From Escherichia sp. ESNIH1 (GTDB lineage: Bacteria > Pseudomonadota > Gammaproteobacteria > Enterobacterales > Enterobacteriaceae), in the NCBI GenBank assembly GCA_002918705.1, contig PQKR01000006.1, positions 186,001 through 250,000 of the forward strand: 64,000 nt of DNA, given 5' to 3'. The notes under the pieces were generated by a model. The model was given only the letters and a program-made list of their open reading frames with translations. It did not search any database and had not been told where the DNA came from. The position numbers and the translations under genes are program-made. Position 1 is the stretch's first letter, and every line of letters begins with the position of its first letter. Shown one piece after another: positions 18,788 to 27,369 of this stretch.

Positions 18788-18856
18788 CCGGAATTTGACT
18801 TTGACCGCTATTATACGTCGCCATATACAAAAGCATACAGCGACGCGTGCGGTTGT

Positions 18857-19733
18857 CTATTCCCGGATGACAAAAATCAGGCCGATTATAGTTATTGCCA
18901 TACCCACAAGCATGGGCAATGTAATGGCCTCTCCAAACAGCAACCACGCTTCAGCTGCCGTGAGAATGGGAACCAGGTAAAAGTAAGTAGCGACTTTGGT
19001 TGCTTCACCGCTTCGTATCATAAAAATCAGCAACATAATCGCCAGAACCGATACGCCAATAACCAGCCAGCCCAGACCCAGCGCAAATGATAAGCTCCAC
19101 TGCGTCGGAGCAGATTCGAACATCAGGCTAATTGCACCCATCGATATTGTCAAAGTGACGTACTGTAAAAACGTGTTCGCAAAGATATGTCCATCTCCCT
19201 GAGCACGGCGCTGATAAAGCGCTCCGATCGTTACGCCAAATAACCCCAGCATGACCGACCCAAAAGCCACAGGATCCAGTGCAAAACTATGCTGGCCTGG
19301 CGAGAGCACCAGGAAAACGCCCGCAAAGCCAATCGCAATACCCAGCCATTTCCGGGGATGCAGGGACTGACGGTGCATGAGTGAAACCAGTATTGCAGTC
19401 AGTACCGGCTGCAGGCCGGTGATGAGCGCCACAATGCCTGACGGCATGCCACGATGGATGGCATAAAAGCATCCGCCCAGAAAGAAGCTCTGCAGGAAAA
19501 GTCCGACAATCAGGTTGCGAACCATTCCTCTGCCGGACGGAAAACGGGCCCTGAACCCCAGTGTAAGCAGCAGAAGGACCAGACAGGAAAATGCGCCACG
19601 CAGGAATAAAAGATGAAACGGCGCGCTGTACTGCACGGTAAATTTGGCTGCGACAAACCCTGACTCCAGAGGAATACAAAAAGCCAGGGCGCAAGAGTAA
19701 TGAGCCATTTTTTTGTGAGGCAGTGATATTCAT
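18857..19733 (-). pseudogene. EamA/DMT-family exporter, frameshifted near the N-terminus
   Basis: A start at 19733 gives MNITASQKKWLITLAPWLFV, the expected first transmembrane helix, through FLWSQG. The remaining nine helices (GFVAAKFTVQYSAPFHLLFL onward) lie in another frame ending at 18857. One base is missing near 19657, between TGGAGT and GGGTTTGTC. The longest uninterrupted frame begins MAHYSCALAF, which is not a plausible helix. EamA proteins export metabolites or amino acids. The frameshift is either real decay or a base-call error, since the rest of the reading frame is clean. Confidence 0.8.
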
Positions 19734-19814
19734 AGTATTGCAGGTGGGTTCTTGTCGGGCGATATGAAAGGGGATCTTCCCGGTCACTATTGTGTGCACC
19801 GGGAAGGAAGGTGA

Positions 19815-20690
19815 TCAGACTGCGGGTGACCACAGGTCGTAATTCAGTGCGAAGCTGTTACCTTCACGGATAACCTTACCGGTAGTAGGCAGGTTGAAGT
19901 GCATACCACTGACAGCCAGGTTATCGCTCGCTGCGCGGTCAAGCACTTTGCTACGGATGGCCGCCGCCGCCGCAGGATCGCTGTCGAACGCGATAGTAAC
20001 GTCAGGCTGAGCAACCTGAATGTGCGGGAAGTGAACAATATCACCCCAGATGAGCAGCGACTCTTTTTCATCACCCAGCAGATAACCGGTATGTCCTGGT
20101 GTATGGCCGAACAGCGGTACAGTCTGAATACCTGGTAAAATCGCTTCCTCGCGGAATGGCACCAGTTTGTCGTCATAAGCGCTGAAGGCGTTCCTTGCTA
20201 CTTCAAAGAACGGCTTGAATGCGTCAGGCGCGCCAGCGGAAATGGTTTCATCACGCCAGAAAGCGAGTTCTTTCTCATGCACAAACAACTGCTGAACATT
20301 GCGGAAAATGGGAGTCTGCAGGGGGCCTGCAAGCCCGCCGATATGGTCAGGATGCGCGTGAGTCAGGAGAAGGGTATCAATCTGAAGCGGGTCAATGCCT
20401 GCCGCGGCCAGGGCTACCTGAAGCCGACCGCCCCAGCCATTGATACCTCCGGCACCACTGTCAATCAGGATGGTTCGCTCAGGCGTCTGGATAACGTAGA
20501 CGTTGATATTAATACGGGGTACTGCTGGCACACCGCGCTTCTGCAGTAAATCCTCGGCACGTGAGCCGTCAATACCAGACAGCAGCTCAAAAGATACGTC
20601 CAGATAGCCATCACTCAGCATGGTCACAGTCATGTCACCTACTTTTTTGCGATTGATAGCCGGGGCCTGCCAGTTCAGTTGTGAAGTCAT
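19815..20690 (-). CDS. MBL-fold metallo-hydrolase
   Basis: This 291-residue protein has the dinuclear zinc motif THAHPDHIGG (about residues 109-118), a further His in GHTPGHTGYL near residue 194, and an Asp in IWGDIVH. The overall form resembles AttM/MPH-like lactonases and hydrolases of the metallo-beta-lactamase fold. A cytosolic location is likely as no signal peptide is seen. It lies between a LysR gene (83 bases upstream) and the broken exporter (82 bases downstream), all on the same strand. Substrate unknown; lactone or thioester hydrolysis is possible. Confidence 0.85.
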   Translation of the reverse strand: MTSQLNWQAPAINRKKVGDMTVTMLSDGYLDVSFELLSGIDGSRAEDLLQKRGVPAVPRININVYVIQTPERTILIDSGAGGINGWGGRLQVALAAAGIDPLQIDTLLLTHAHPDHIGGLAGPLQTPIFRNVQQLFVHEKELAFWRDETISAGAPDAFKPFFEVARNAFSAYDDKLVPFREEAILPGIQTVPLFGHTPGHTGYLLGDEKESLLIWGDIVHFPHIQVAQPDVTIAFDSDPAAAAAIRSKVLDRAASDNLAVSGMHFNLPTTGKVIREGNSFALNYDLWSPAV

Positions 20691-20772
20691 ATTGGTCTCC
20701 GTTACGATTAGAGGTCATCAGGTTTTACTTTAGCAATAGTAACGAAATTTCTGGTTCGAACTGCTCATCCTG

Positions 20773-21705
20773 CTACGTAAACCGCTCATTCTTAAAATCC
20801 GGAGCACAGCAGGTTATATTGCTTTTGCCTTTCTCATGTAAGGTGTCGGTATTATCTTTACCGGAGCCTGTAATGGACATTATTGGAATTATCATGTCGG
20901 CGGGAAAAGCCTCTGACCAGTCCTCAAGCACCCGACAATAGTGTCCCGCCTCAATCCCCGCCAGGGCAGAAGACTCCGGCAGGTAGGCCAGGCCGTAGCC
21001 ATCTTTTACTGCCTGAAGCATTGGATAAATGCTTGAAAAAGTAAGCTGCCCGTCCACTTTTTTCACAATCTCCCCCTGCCTGACAAATTCCCAGCCATAC
21101 AGCGGGCCTGTGGGTGACAGACGTATATTGATGCAGTCATGTTTTTCCAGCTGAGAGGGATGTAGCGGCAGACCTCTTTCTGCAAGATAGGTGGACGATC
21201 CAATGACGACAAACCGTATGTCCGGTGCGATTCGGACGGCCACCATATCCTTTAATATGTCATCACCAATTCGGACTCCGGCATCAAAATTGCCCTCAAC
21301 AATGTCGACAAAACCGTTCTGCTGCGACATTTCCACCTTGATATCCGAATATTTTTTTAGTAACGGTGACAATCGTGGCCAGAGACATTCATGAATCATG
21401 TGATCTGATACCGTAAGTCTGACCAGCCCAGCCGGTGTATGGCGCAGTCTCTGAAGAGCTGTCACGCCCGCTTCAATGCGCGCAAGACCGGGTTCAAGCG
21501 TCAGTAATAATTGTTTACCGGCTTCGGTGACAGCCACCCGCCTGGTTGTACGCATAAGTAACGGCATGCCAACGCGCTCCTCGAGACGACGTATCGTGTG
21601 TGAAAGCGTGGATGCCGAGATCCCGAGGCGGACAGCAGCCCGTGAAAAACTGCACTCCTGTGCTACTGCCATGAATGCAACATAGTCATTAAAATCGTGA
21701 CGCAT
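20773..21705 (-). CDS. LysR-family regulator divergent from the OYE gene
   Basis: The protein has a canonical N-terminal helix-turn-helix (FMAVAQECSFSRAAVRLGISASTLSHTIRRLEERVG) and an effector domain. The start MRHDFNDYVAF at 21705 is chosen because it gives the usual distance to the helix-turn-helix; upstream in-frame ATGs at 21747 and 21735 exist. The C-terminus after LEDWSEAFP departs from the usual PSRR-containing ending and runs on for about 40 unusual residues (GSGKDNTDTLHEKGK), so the 3' end may be altered. It probably controls the divergent reductase through the palindrome at 21829-21848. Confidence 0.85.
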   Translation of the reverse strand: MRHDFNDYVAFMAVAQECSFSRAAVRLGISASTLSHTIRRLEERVGMPLLMRTTRRVAVTEAGKQLLLTLEPGLARIEAGVTALQRLRHTPAGLVRLTVSDHMIHECLWPRLSPLLKKYSDIKVEMSQQNGFVDIVEGNFDAGVRIGDDILKDMVAVRIAPDIRFVVIGSSTYLAERGLPLHPSQLEKHDCINIRLSPTGPLYGWEFVRQGEIVKKVDGQLTFSSIYPMLQAVKDGYGLAYLPESSALAGIEAGHYCRVLEDWSEAFPADMIIPIMSITGSGKDNTDTLHEKGKSNITCCAPDFKNERFT

Positions 21706-21828
21706 ACCGTTCCCGTTCAGGATCTCCGATAACATTATCAGAACCATTTAGGTTCATGATGCCGATTCTGTGAGCCATCAGGCAACCCCCCCGTTCCGCT
21801 CATCCGATCATAATTTTTATAAATCTAG

Positions 21829-21848
21829 ATATTGGTAAATCTCAATAT
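21829..21848. promoter_or_regulatory. LysR-type operator between the divergent lysR and OYE genes
   Basis: ATATTG-N8-CAATAT is a perfect 6-bp interrupted palindrome in the shared promoter region. It fits the T-N11-A arrangement bound by LysR regulators. Binding is inferred. Confidence 0.5.
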
Positions 21849-21965
21849 GTGGAATAAAGTGTCGTGGTTCTGCGGCTACATCGGCCGAACGACGACATGC
21901 CAGGTCGTAAATGCTGAGACATGGCGTTTCAGTGATATTGAAAATTCGCTATATCAGGATATGTA

Positions 21966-23090
21966 ATGAAGACGAAAAACCTGTTCTCTCCCACCAGACT
22001 AGGTCCCTACACCCTGAAGAATCGTGTTGTACTTCCGCCTTTAACCCGCTCACGGAGCTCACAACCGGGTGATATTCCGAACGAACTGATGGCTGAATAT
22101 TACGCACAGCGCAGCAGTGCCGGGTTTATGGTGACCGAAGGAACACAAATCGAACCTCGTGGGCAGGGTTATGCGTGGACCCCGGGGATCTACAGCTCAC
22201 GGCAAGTGGAAGGCTGGAAGAAAGTGACGCGGGCAGTGCATGAAAAAGAAGGCATCATTTTTGCCCAGCTCTGGCATGTCGGAAGAGTATCCCATAACTC
22301 CCTGCAGCCATGTAACGCCTCGCCTGTCGCTCCGTCGGCGATACCGGCAGGGGAAAACGTTAAGGTATTCATCGAAACCGGGCCGGGAGAGGGTGCGCTG
22401 GCTACCGCTTCCTGCCCCCGCGCACTGGAAAAAGAGGAAATTAGTGAGATTGTCAGGATGTACGCCGGGGCAGCTCAGAACGCCCTTGATGCCGGTTTTG
22501 ACGGTGTGGAAATTCACTGTGCAAATGGATACCTGGTTAACCAGTTCATGTCATCCCATAGCAACAAAAGAGAGGATGAATATGGTGGCTCATTACATAA
22601 CCGGCTGCGGTTTCTGCGCGAAGTGACGCAGGCTGTCGCTGATGTGGTCGGTAAAGACCGTGTGGGAGTCCGTTTTGCTCCGCTCTTTCAGACCACGGAT
22701 GAAGTAAGGGTCTATCTTGGCCTGGTGGAAGATGATCCCCATGAAACCTATACCGAAGCCGTTAAAATTCTTGAAGAAATCGGAATAGCCTATATTTCTC
22801 TTGCTGAAGCCGACTGGGATGATGCTCCCGAATTGCCTGAAGCATTCAGAGCTGAAGTCCGTAAGTTATTCAGCGGTGTAATTATGTATGCCGGGCGATA
22901 TACGCAAGAAAAAGCCGAACGGATTATCGGTGCTGGCTGGGGAGACATTATCGGATTTGGCCGCCCGTTCATAGCTAATCCGGATTTACCGCAGCGCCTT
23001 TATCATGAATGGCCACTGAATCCGGTCGATCCAACAACCATGTATGGTGGAACGGCAAAAGGCTACACAGATTATCCCGCCTTTGGCTAA
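21966..23090 (+). CDS. Old yellow enzyme family alkene reductase (NemA-like)
   Basis: This 374-residue FMN-dependent TIM-barrel enzyme matches NemA/OYE throughout: LFSPTRLGPYTLKNRVVLPP at the start, QLWHVGRVSH, the substrate-binding pair in EIHCANGYLVNQFM (His/Asn type near residues 183-186), and IGFGRPFIANPDLP at the phosphate-binding end. Such enzymes reduce activated C=C bonds of enals, maleimides and nitro compounds with NAD(P)H, fitting the electrophile theme of the cargo. It is divergent from a LysR gene and followed by a strong hairpin and an ArsR-like gene. Confidence 0.93.
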   Translation: MKTKNLFSPTRLGPYTLKNRVVLPPLTRSRSSQPGDIPNELMAEYYAQRSSAGFMVTEGTQIEPRGQGYAWTPGIYSSRQVEGWKKVTRAVHEKEGIIFAQLWHVGRVSHNSLQPCNASPVAPSAIPAGENVKVFIETGPGEGALATASCPRALEKEEISEIVRMYAGAAQNALDAGFDGVEIHCANGYLVNQFMSSHSNKREDEYGGSLHNRLRFLREVTQAVADVVGKDRVGVRFAPLFQTTDEVRVYLGLVEDDPHETYTEAVKILEEIGIAYISLAEADWDDAPELPEAFRAEVRKLFSGVIMYAGRYTQEKAERIIGAGWGDIIGFGRPFIANPDLPQRLYHEWPLNPVDPTTMYGGTAKGYTDYPAFG

Positions 23091-23101
23091 CCATTCTTAT
23101 G

Positions 23102-23128
23102 AGCATCAGCTTTTCAAAAGCTGATGCT
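23102..23128 (+). terminator. Strong hairpin after the OYE gene
   Basis: AGCATCAGCTTTT and AAAAGCTGATGCT are perfect 13-base arms around a single C. There is no long T-run, but the position 12 bases after the stop suggests transcript-end processing or termination. Confidence 0.6.
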
Positions 23129-23164
23129 TAACGTAGAGAAGTATCGTAACATTGCAATTCCTCA

Positions 23165-23494
23165 ATGCGACAAGTGACAGAGTTTATGCCTGATATTGAT
23201 TTGAATGACGTGATTAAGGCGCTGGGAAACCCTGTTAGAAGAAAAATTCTGCATATGCTCAAGGAACCGAAAATACACTTCCATCAGCCTTATGCTGATG
23301 CGGACGAGTTCGGTGTGTGTGTCAGTATCATTCAGGAAAAGGTCGGGCTCTCACAGTCTACCGTTTCTCTTTACCTCTCAGCTCTTCAACGGGCACAACT
23401 TGTTACTTCTCAGCGCATCGGTCCCTGGACGTACTACAAACGTGACAATGATAAAATAAGGGTTGTTCTTGAGTTGCTGAAAAATACAATCTGA
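23165..23494 (+). CDS. ArsR-family winged-helix regulator
   Basis: This 109-residue protein has the ArsR winged helix-turn-helix: LGNPVRRKILHMLKE, then QEKVGLSQSTVSLYLSALQRAQLVTSQRIGPWTYYKRD. The insert between the first helices (KIHFHQPYADADEFGVC) contains His residues and a Cys that might sense metal or electrophiles, although the classic CVC metal motif is absent. An alternative start at 23186 (MPDIDLND) would trim seven residues; neither has a strong ribosome-binding site. It follows the OYE gene on the same strand and may regulate it. Confidence 0.8.
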   Translation: MRQVTEFMPDIDLNDVIKALGNPVRRKILHMLKEPKIHFHQPYADADEFGVCVSIIQEKVGLSQSTVSLYLSALQRAQLVTSQRIGPWTYYKRDNDKIRVVLELLKNTI

Positions 23495-24063
23495 TACAGG
23501 ACTGAGCACATTCAGTGTAACAGTACCGGGGGTTCGTACTTGCGATCCCGGCAGGCATTCCATGAAAGCGCACTAATTCCTCAATATCAGGCTGCAGACC
23601 GGTCATAAGAGGCTAATAGTTTTGCAAAATATCCACCAGTTTGGGTCAAATCACTCTGTCGGTTGGTGTGCATACTCGGTGCAAGGACCTGCAGATATTT
23701 AAGATGGCGGATAGCTTGTTACAGTGCCGCTGATGACATTCCGACCCTGTTGCCGTCCGGGTAAGATAATACCTCTGACAGCGGTCATAAAAGCCCAACA
23801 TAATTGTCTTTCGAGCCATATATTAATCGCTCATCGCGCTCTCTTTTTCGAAGAGGTGTCACTTAATCATGATCGGTCAGTACAAAAAGACAGTGCTTTT
23901 CCAAATTCCGGACGGTTGTATGCGAAAACGGTGAAGCTCAACAAATGGTGTCATCGCTGTGCAATGCTCTGCGGGCTCATTCTTTCAGTTAACTGTTTGG
24001 TTACAGCTTCAATGAAGTATTTCAGTTAATTCACAGCGAGGGTTTGAGGAAACCACGCTGTGA
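23495..24063. other. Gene-free stretch before the truncated IS
   Basis: Several short overlapping frames occur, but none resembles a protein, and no promoter or repeat stands out. Probably decayed DNA cut on its right side by the IS truncation near 24064. Confidence 0.4.
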
Positions 24064-24460
24064 TTACCCAACGCTCATCCGGAGCATCCGGATTGAACTG
24101 TCGCTGGAGCTTGTTGGGCGACACGATACTGGCCTCGCCTTTACATGCCCTCGGGCTCCGGTATCCGACCTGAGCCTTTATCCCGACACGTTTCATCAGT
24201 CGCCAGACTCTGTTCACTCCGCACTGTTGCCCGCTGTCCCGCAGATCCAGATGGATTTTGCGATAACCATAGACGCATCCCGATTCCAGCCAGAACTGTT
24301 TAATCTGTCCTGTCAGTCTCAGGTCTGCCTGATGGCGTTGTGAATGCGGCTGCTGAAGCCAGGCGTAAAAACCACTGGGATGAACATCCAGCACCCGACA
24401 GAGCAGGCGAACAGGCCAGCAACAGGAGTTGTCACGGATAAAGGCGTACCTCAGTCGGAC
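24064..24460 (-). pseudogene. IS3-family OrfB, 3'-truncated
   Basis: From about 24394 the frame gives MLDVHPSGFYAWLQQPHSQR and the VYGYRKIHLDLRDSGQQCGVN block of IS3 OrfB, then breaks off after PDERWV. The DDE catalytic core (normally TDITYI onward) is lost and 13 unrelated codons follow. The 5' part is normally joined to orfA by frameshifting. Confidence 0.85.
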
Positions 24461-24735
24461 AGCTTTGCGAAGTACGCCGCGGCTTTTTTTAATATGTCCC
24501 GTTCGTCGGTAACCCGCTTCAGCTCTTTCTGAAGACGGCGGATCTCGGCCTGAGCATCTGACTGTTCTTTATTAGTGGAAGAATCCGGACCGTAGTTCTT
24601 TATCCAGGCGTAAAGGCTGTGGGTGGTGATATCGAGACGCGTTGCAACGCTGGCAACAGAATAACCGCGATCAACAACCTGTTTGACTGCTTCAATTTTA
24701 AACTCTTCAGGATAACGCTTACCGCTCATGGGCAC
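24451..24735 (-). CDS. IS3-family OrfA
   Basis: This 94-residue protein has a helix-turn-helix (GYSVASVATRLDITTHSLYAWIKNYG) and a C-terminal leucine zipper (QAEIRRLQKELKRVTDERDILKKAAAYF). It is intact, but without OrfB it cannot transpose. At its 3' end the A-rich AAAAAAG window used for -1 frameshifting is present. Confidence 0.9.
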   Translation of the reverse strand: MPMSGKRYPEEFKIEAVKQVVDRGYSVASVATRLDITTHSLYAWIKNYGPDSSTNKEQSDAQAEIRRLQKELKRVTDERDILKKAAAYFAKLSD

Positions 24736-24819
24736 CTCTCTTTAAGTCATCTTAAATGACTCTGAGGTGTCTGTTAAACCTGTGGCGATTCACCTCGCGT
24801 CCTTCCGTTCAGTATAGCC

Positions 24820-25248
24820 TCAGTCCCTGACACCACCCGAGAACGGAATGACGTCCCCTTTCTCCCTCCCGGTGTTGCGTTCAAGCTCCCTGACATACTG
24901 CTGTAAAAGTATAAGGTTATGTAACAGCTCTACATTTTCAGCCATCATCTTTTTGATTTCTTCCCTCAGCTCATTTCTCTGACGGCGATACTTTTCTTTC
25001 AGCTTGATCTGCTGCTCAATGCCCTGCTCATCAACCGGCGCGGTGCCCTGGCACGTTTTTTTCAGACTGCGGATAGCCTCCCTGACCTGCCTGTACTCAG
25101 GACAGTTATAATTCAGGGTGCCGTTTGCCAGCCCCGCTCGTTTTTCCACAGCATACTGGCTGATACGCTCCCCTGATAACATCAGTTCCCTCAGGGCCTG
25201 CTCTGCTCTTGCCTGTGTTTTTTTAACCCCCGACTGTTCGTTCGTCAT
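24820..25248 (-). CDS. ginD: GinD-like small accessory protein of the recombinase operon
   Basis: This 142-residue protein begins with a helix-turn-helix-like region (ISQYAVEKRAGLANGTLNYNC) followed by a long charged coiled coil (residues ~70-125, IKLKEKYRRQRNELREEIKKMMAENVELL). It resembles TnpC of Tn554 and the fourth product of ginABCD modules. It is the last gene of the operon, starting 3 bases after the ginC stop with GGAT upstream. The likely role is a DNA-binding orientation or efficiency factor for the recombinases. The name rests on gene order and form, not on a sequence search. Confidence 0.7.
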   Translation of the reverse strand: MTNEQSGVKKTQARAEQALRELMLSGERISQYAVEKRAGLANGTLNYNCPEYRQVREAIRSLKKTCQGTAPVDEQGIEQQIKLKEKYRRQRNELREEIKKMMAENVELLHNLILLQQYVRELERNTGREKGDVIPFSGGVRD

Positions 25249-25251
25249 GCT

Positions 25252-27369
25252 CTATTCATCCTTTTCAAAAAAACGGACAGCATCTGCATAAAAATCTCTC
25301 TCAAGCATCAGAAAATCCCTGTCAGCCTGAGGAGCATTATTTCGCACGGCAATCTCCAGAAGGTTGTCATAATGAGCCATCCTGCGTTTCCACACGGGAA
25401 CAGAATCAGCTCCGGCCAGCATGTTCTCACATCCCGGATTGCAGGACGCTGACTGAACAACCGCCTTAAACTCGCAGTCATGGCCATTCATGCAATAAAA
25501 ACCGTTTCCAAGAGATACCAGTTTTTGCCCGCCTCGTTTAGCCATGCTCATCGCTTTTTTCAGTGTAGGAAACGTCATCTGATGTAAGTGCCCACCTCTC
25601 TGGGACATCAGTAACTTCCCGCCTTCGCCATAAAGCAGGCCTTCATGCTGATAAGAAACAGCCCTGGAAGCTGAGAGTTCGGTATCAACCCTCTCAATCT
25701 CGGCAGCGAATGCCTGAGGGATCGCCCGGCTAAAATGCGAAGCGTTGAGTGCACCGGACATATACCACTCCGTCATGCCTCTGATTAAGTGCTTAAACTG
25801 CCGGATAAGATCATTAGTAGAAATCAGATCAAGACGCCTGAGGTGTACAGCAAGTGAACGGCGAAACTGATGGGTTCGCAATGGCCAGAAAGCCCCCTCC
25901 CGAATCTCCATCGCAACGCGTTCATCATCACGTATGTTTGGATTTAAAAGCCTGAACTCATCAATATGGTCACGTCGGATGAACAGATGGTGTCTTTTCA
26001 CAAATTTCTTTGCCCACTCAGTCTGGCGCTGCGTCCCCATAAAAGAGAGTTTTTGCTCCGAGAACCACGACCTGATATTTAAAGACAATGGAACATTGTC
26101 CAGCGTCTTCCCGTCCAGGCCTGTCATGATTTGATTAATTCTGCGTAAATGCTGAAAAGGCTTTTCCACATAGCGACAAACAACCCAGTCTTCGTGACTT
26201 CCACCTTCCGGGGCGAACTTATGCAACACCGAACGAAGTCCCAGGATATCACCATCATAAATCAGTGAACCGTGCATCACGCCAAGCACTTCGCTGTGTC
26301 TCATCCCCGACATGGCCTGTATCACATTCATGACTTTTAACGTCAGCTCAAAATGCCAGGTGTTCAGCTTTATGTGATCAACGCCAATAAAATCAGATCT
26401 CCAGCGCTTATTTTTATGTACCGAGAACCAGCCCTGCATCCCGGGGCCAAGTGTCGCGAAAAGCGCCCGAATTTCCCCGGCAACAATATTGTAGTAATAC
26501 GCGGCCCGGTAATCCGGTATGCTTTTTGCTGTCCCTCTTTTACGGGCTTCCAGCATCGACGTATAGTAAGGCGAATCATAAAAACCGTTTATGATAGCGC
26601 ACAGCCGGGAAAACCCGTCAAAATCGAAATCACTGATTTCAGCATCCAGTTCAGTAATCAGCCCTTCCCAGACAGACATCATAAGACTGAAAGGCATACA
26701 ATATGTCTGGTTTGAATCATCCACACTGTTGTAACTGTCGAAGCTAATATCAGGAAAGTAACCGTATTTTCGAAGACGGGTATGACCTGTCAGCGAGATA
26801 TCCGCCAGGTCCATAAAGTAATTACGTAATGTTCTTTCAGAACGCTTCCTGCCGTGCTCATCCTCCTCCTTCATCTTTACAATGAAAGCATTCCGGACAA
26901 GCGGAAAACGAAGCTGAAACAGACTGCGATACCCCATAGACTCAATAATACGGGCTCCCGCCACAATGTTTGCACATTTCCGGATCAGGGACTGCGTCTT
27001 CGCGGTCCTGCCGACAATCCAGAGCAGGCTGGCTGAGATGATTTTGGCTTCAAGACGCAGTTCAGGATCCCGTATGCCTGAAAAATTAACGGTTCTTAAC
27101 GTTTCACCAATATGGGTTCTGACATAGCGATTGGTCCAGACATCATCCCTGAAATAAATATTCAGCGTCTCCTCATTGATAAAACGCATATCATGTTCAT
27201 CTGAGCTGGCGATAACCAGGCAGTTATTCAGACGTTCAAAGCTTTTGTTTTCTAGTGCCTCACAGATGATATCCTCAGTCGGAAACTCATCCCCTGAACG
27301 AAGCGGCGTTCCGGCAGGAAACTCCGCCATTCGACTACGGCTTACCTCTTTTTTCTTCAAATCTGCCAT
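25252..27369 (-). CDS. ginC: GinC-like large tyrosine recombinase
   Basis: This 705-residue protein's middle part carries the tyrosine-recombinase fold: Arg I in AMSGMRHSEVLGV (about residue 358), the HxxR box in LRTHQFRRSLAVHL (about residue 504), and a candidate nucleophile in IRGMTEWYMSG. The long C-terminus has a Cys cluster (FYCMNGHDCEF...SCNPGCENM) that may bind zinc. It overlaps ginB by 13 bases and is followed at once by ginD, so all are translationally coupled. It would act with GinA and GinB to integrate or excise the island. Confidence 0.8.
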   Translation of the reverse strand: MADLKKKEVSRSRMAEFPAGTPLRSGDEFPTEDIICEALENKSFERLNNCLVIASSDEHDMRFINEETLNIYFRDDVWTNRYVRTHIGETLRTVNFSGIRDPELRLEAKIISASLLWIVGRTAKTQSLIRKCANIVAGARIIESMGYRSLFQLRFPLVRNAFIVKMKEEDEHGRKRSERTLRNYFMDLADISLTGHTRLRKYGYFPDISFDSYNSVDDSNQTYCMPFSLMMSVWEGLITELDAEISDFDFDGFSRLCAIINGFYDSPYYTSMLEARKRGTAKSIPDYRAAYYYNIVAGEIRALFATLGPGMQGWFSVHKNKRWRSDFIGVDHIKLNTWHFELTLKVMNVIQAMSGMRHSEVLGVMHGSLIYDGDILGLRSVLHKFAPEGGSHEDWVVCRYVEKPFQHLRRINQIMTGLDGKTLDNVPLSLNIRSWFSEQKLSFMGTQRQTEWAKKFVKRHHLFIRRDHIDEFRLLNPNIRDDERVAMEIREGAFWPLRTHQFRRSLAVHLRRLDLISTNDLIRQFKHLIRGMTEWYMSGALNASHFSRAIPQAFAAEIERVDTELSASRAVSYQHEGLLYGEGGKLLMSQRGGHLHQMTFPTLKKAMSMAKRGGQKLVSLGNGFYCMNGHDCEFKAVVQSASCNPGCENMLAGADSVPVWKRRMAHYDNLLEIAVRNNAPQADRDFLMLERDFYADAVRFFEKDE

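Larger units (their letters stand above)
24064..24792 (-). mobile_element. Truncated IS3-family element (ISEhe3/ISSen4-like)
   Basis: The intact end TGAATCGCCACAGG reads inward from 24792 on the minus strand, and orfA is complete. orfB stops being recognisable after DERWV near 24064, so the distal half of the element with its other end is missing. The same terminal sequence TGAATCGCCAC occurs at 8556, 16 kb away, raising the possibility that both derive from related insertions. Confidence 0.85.

Noticed and set aside
23724..24029. 101-codon plus-strand frame in the gap before the truncated IS
   Set aside because: The peptide is not protein-like and ends at the IS truncation; likely chance.
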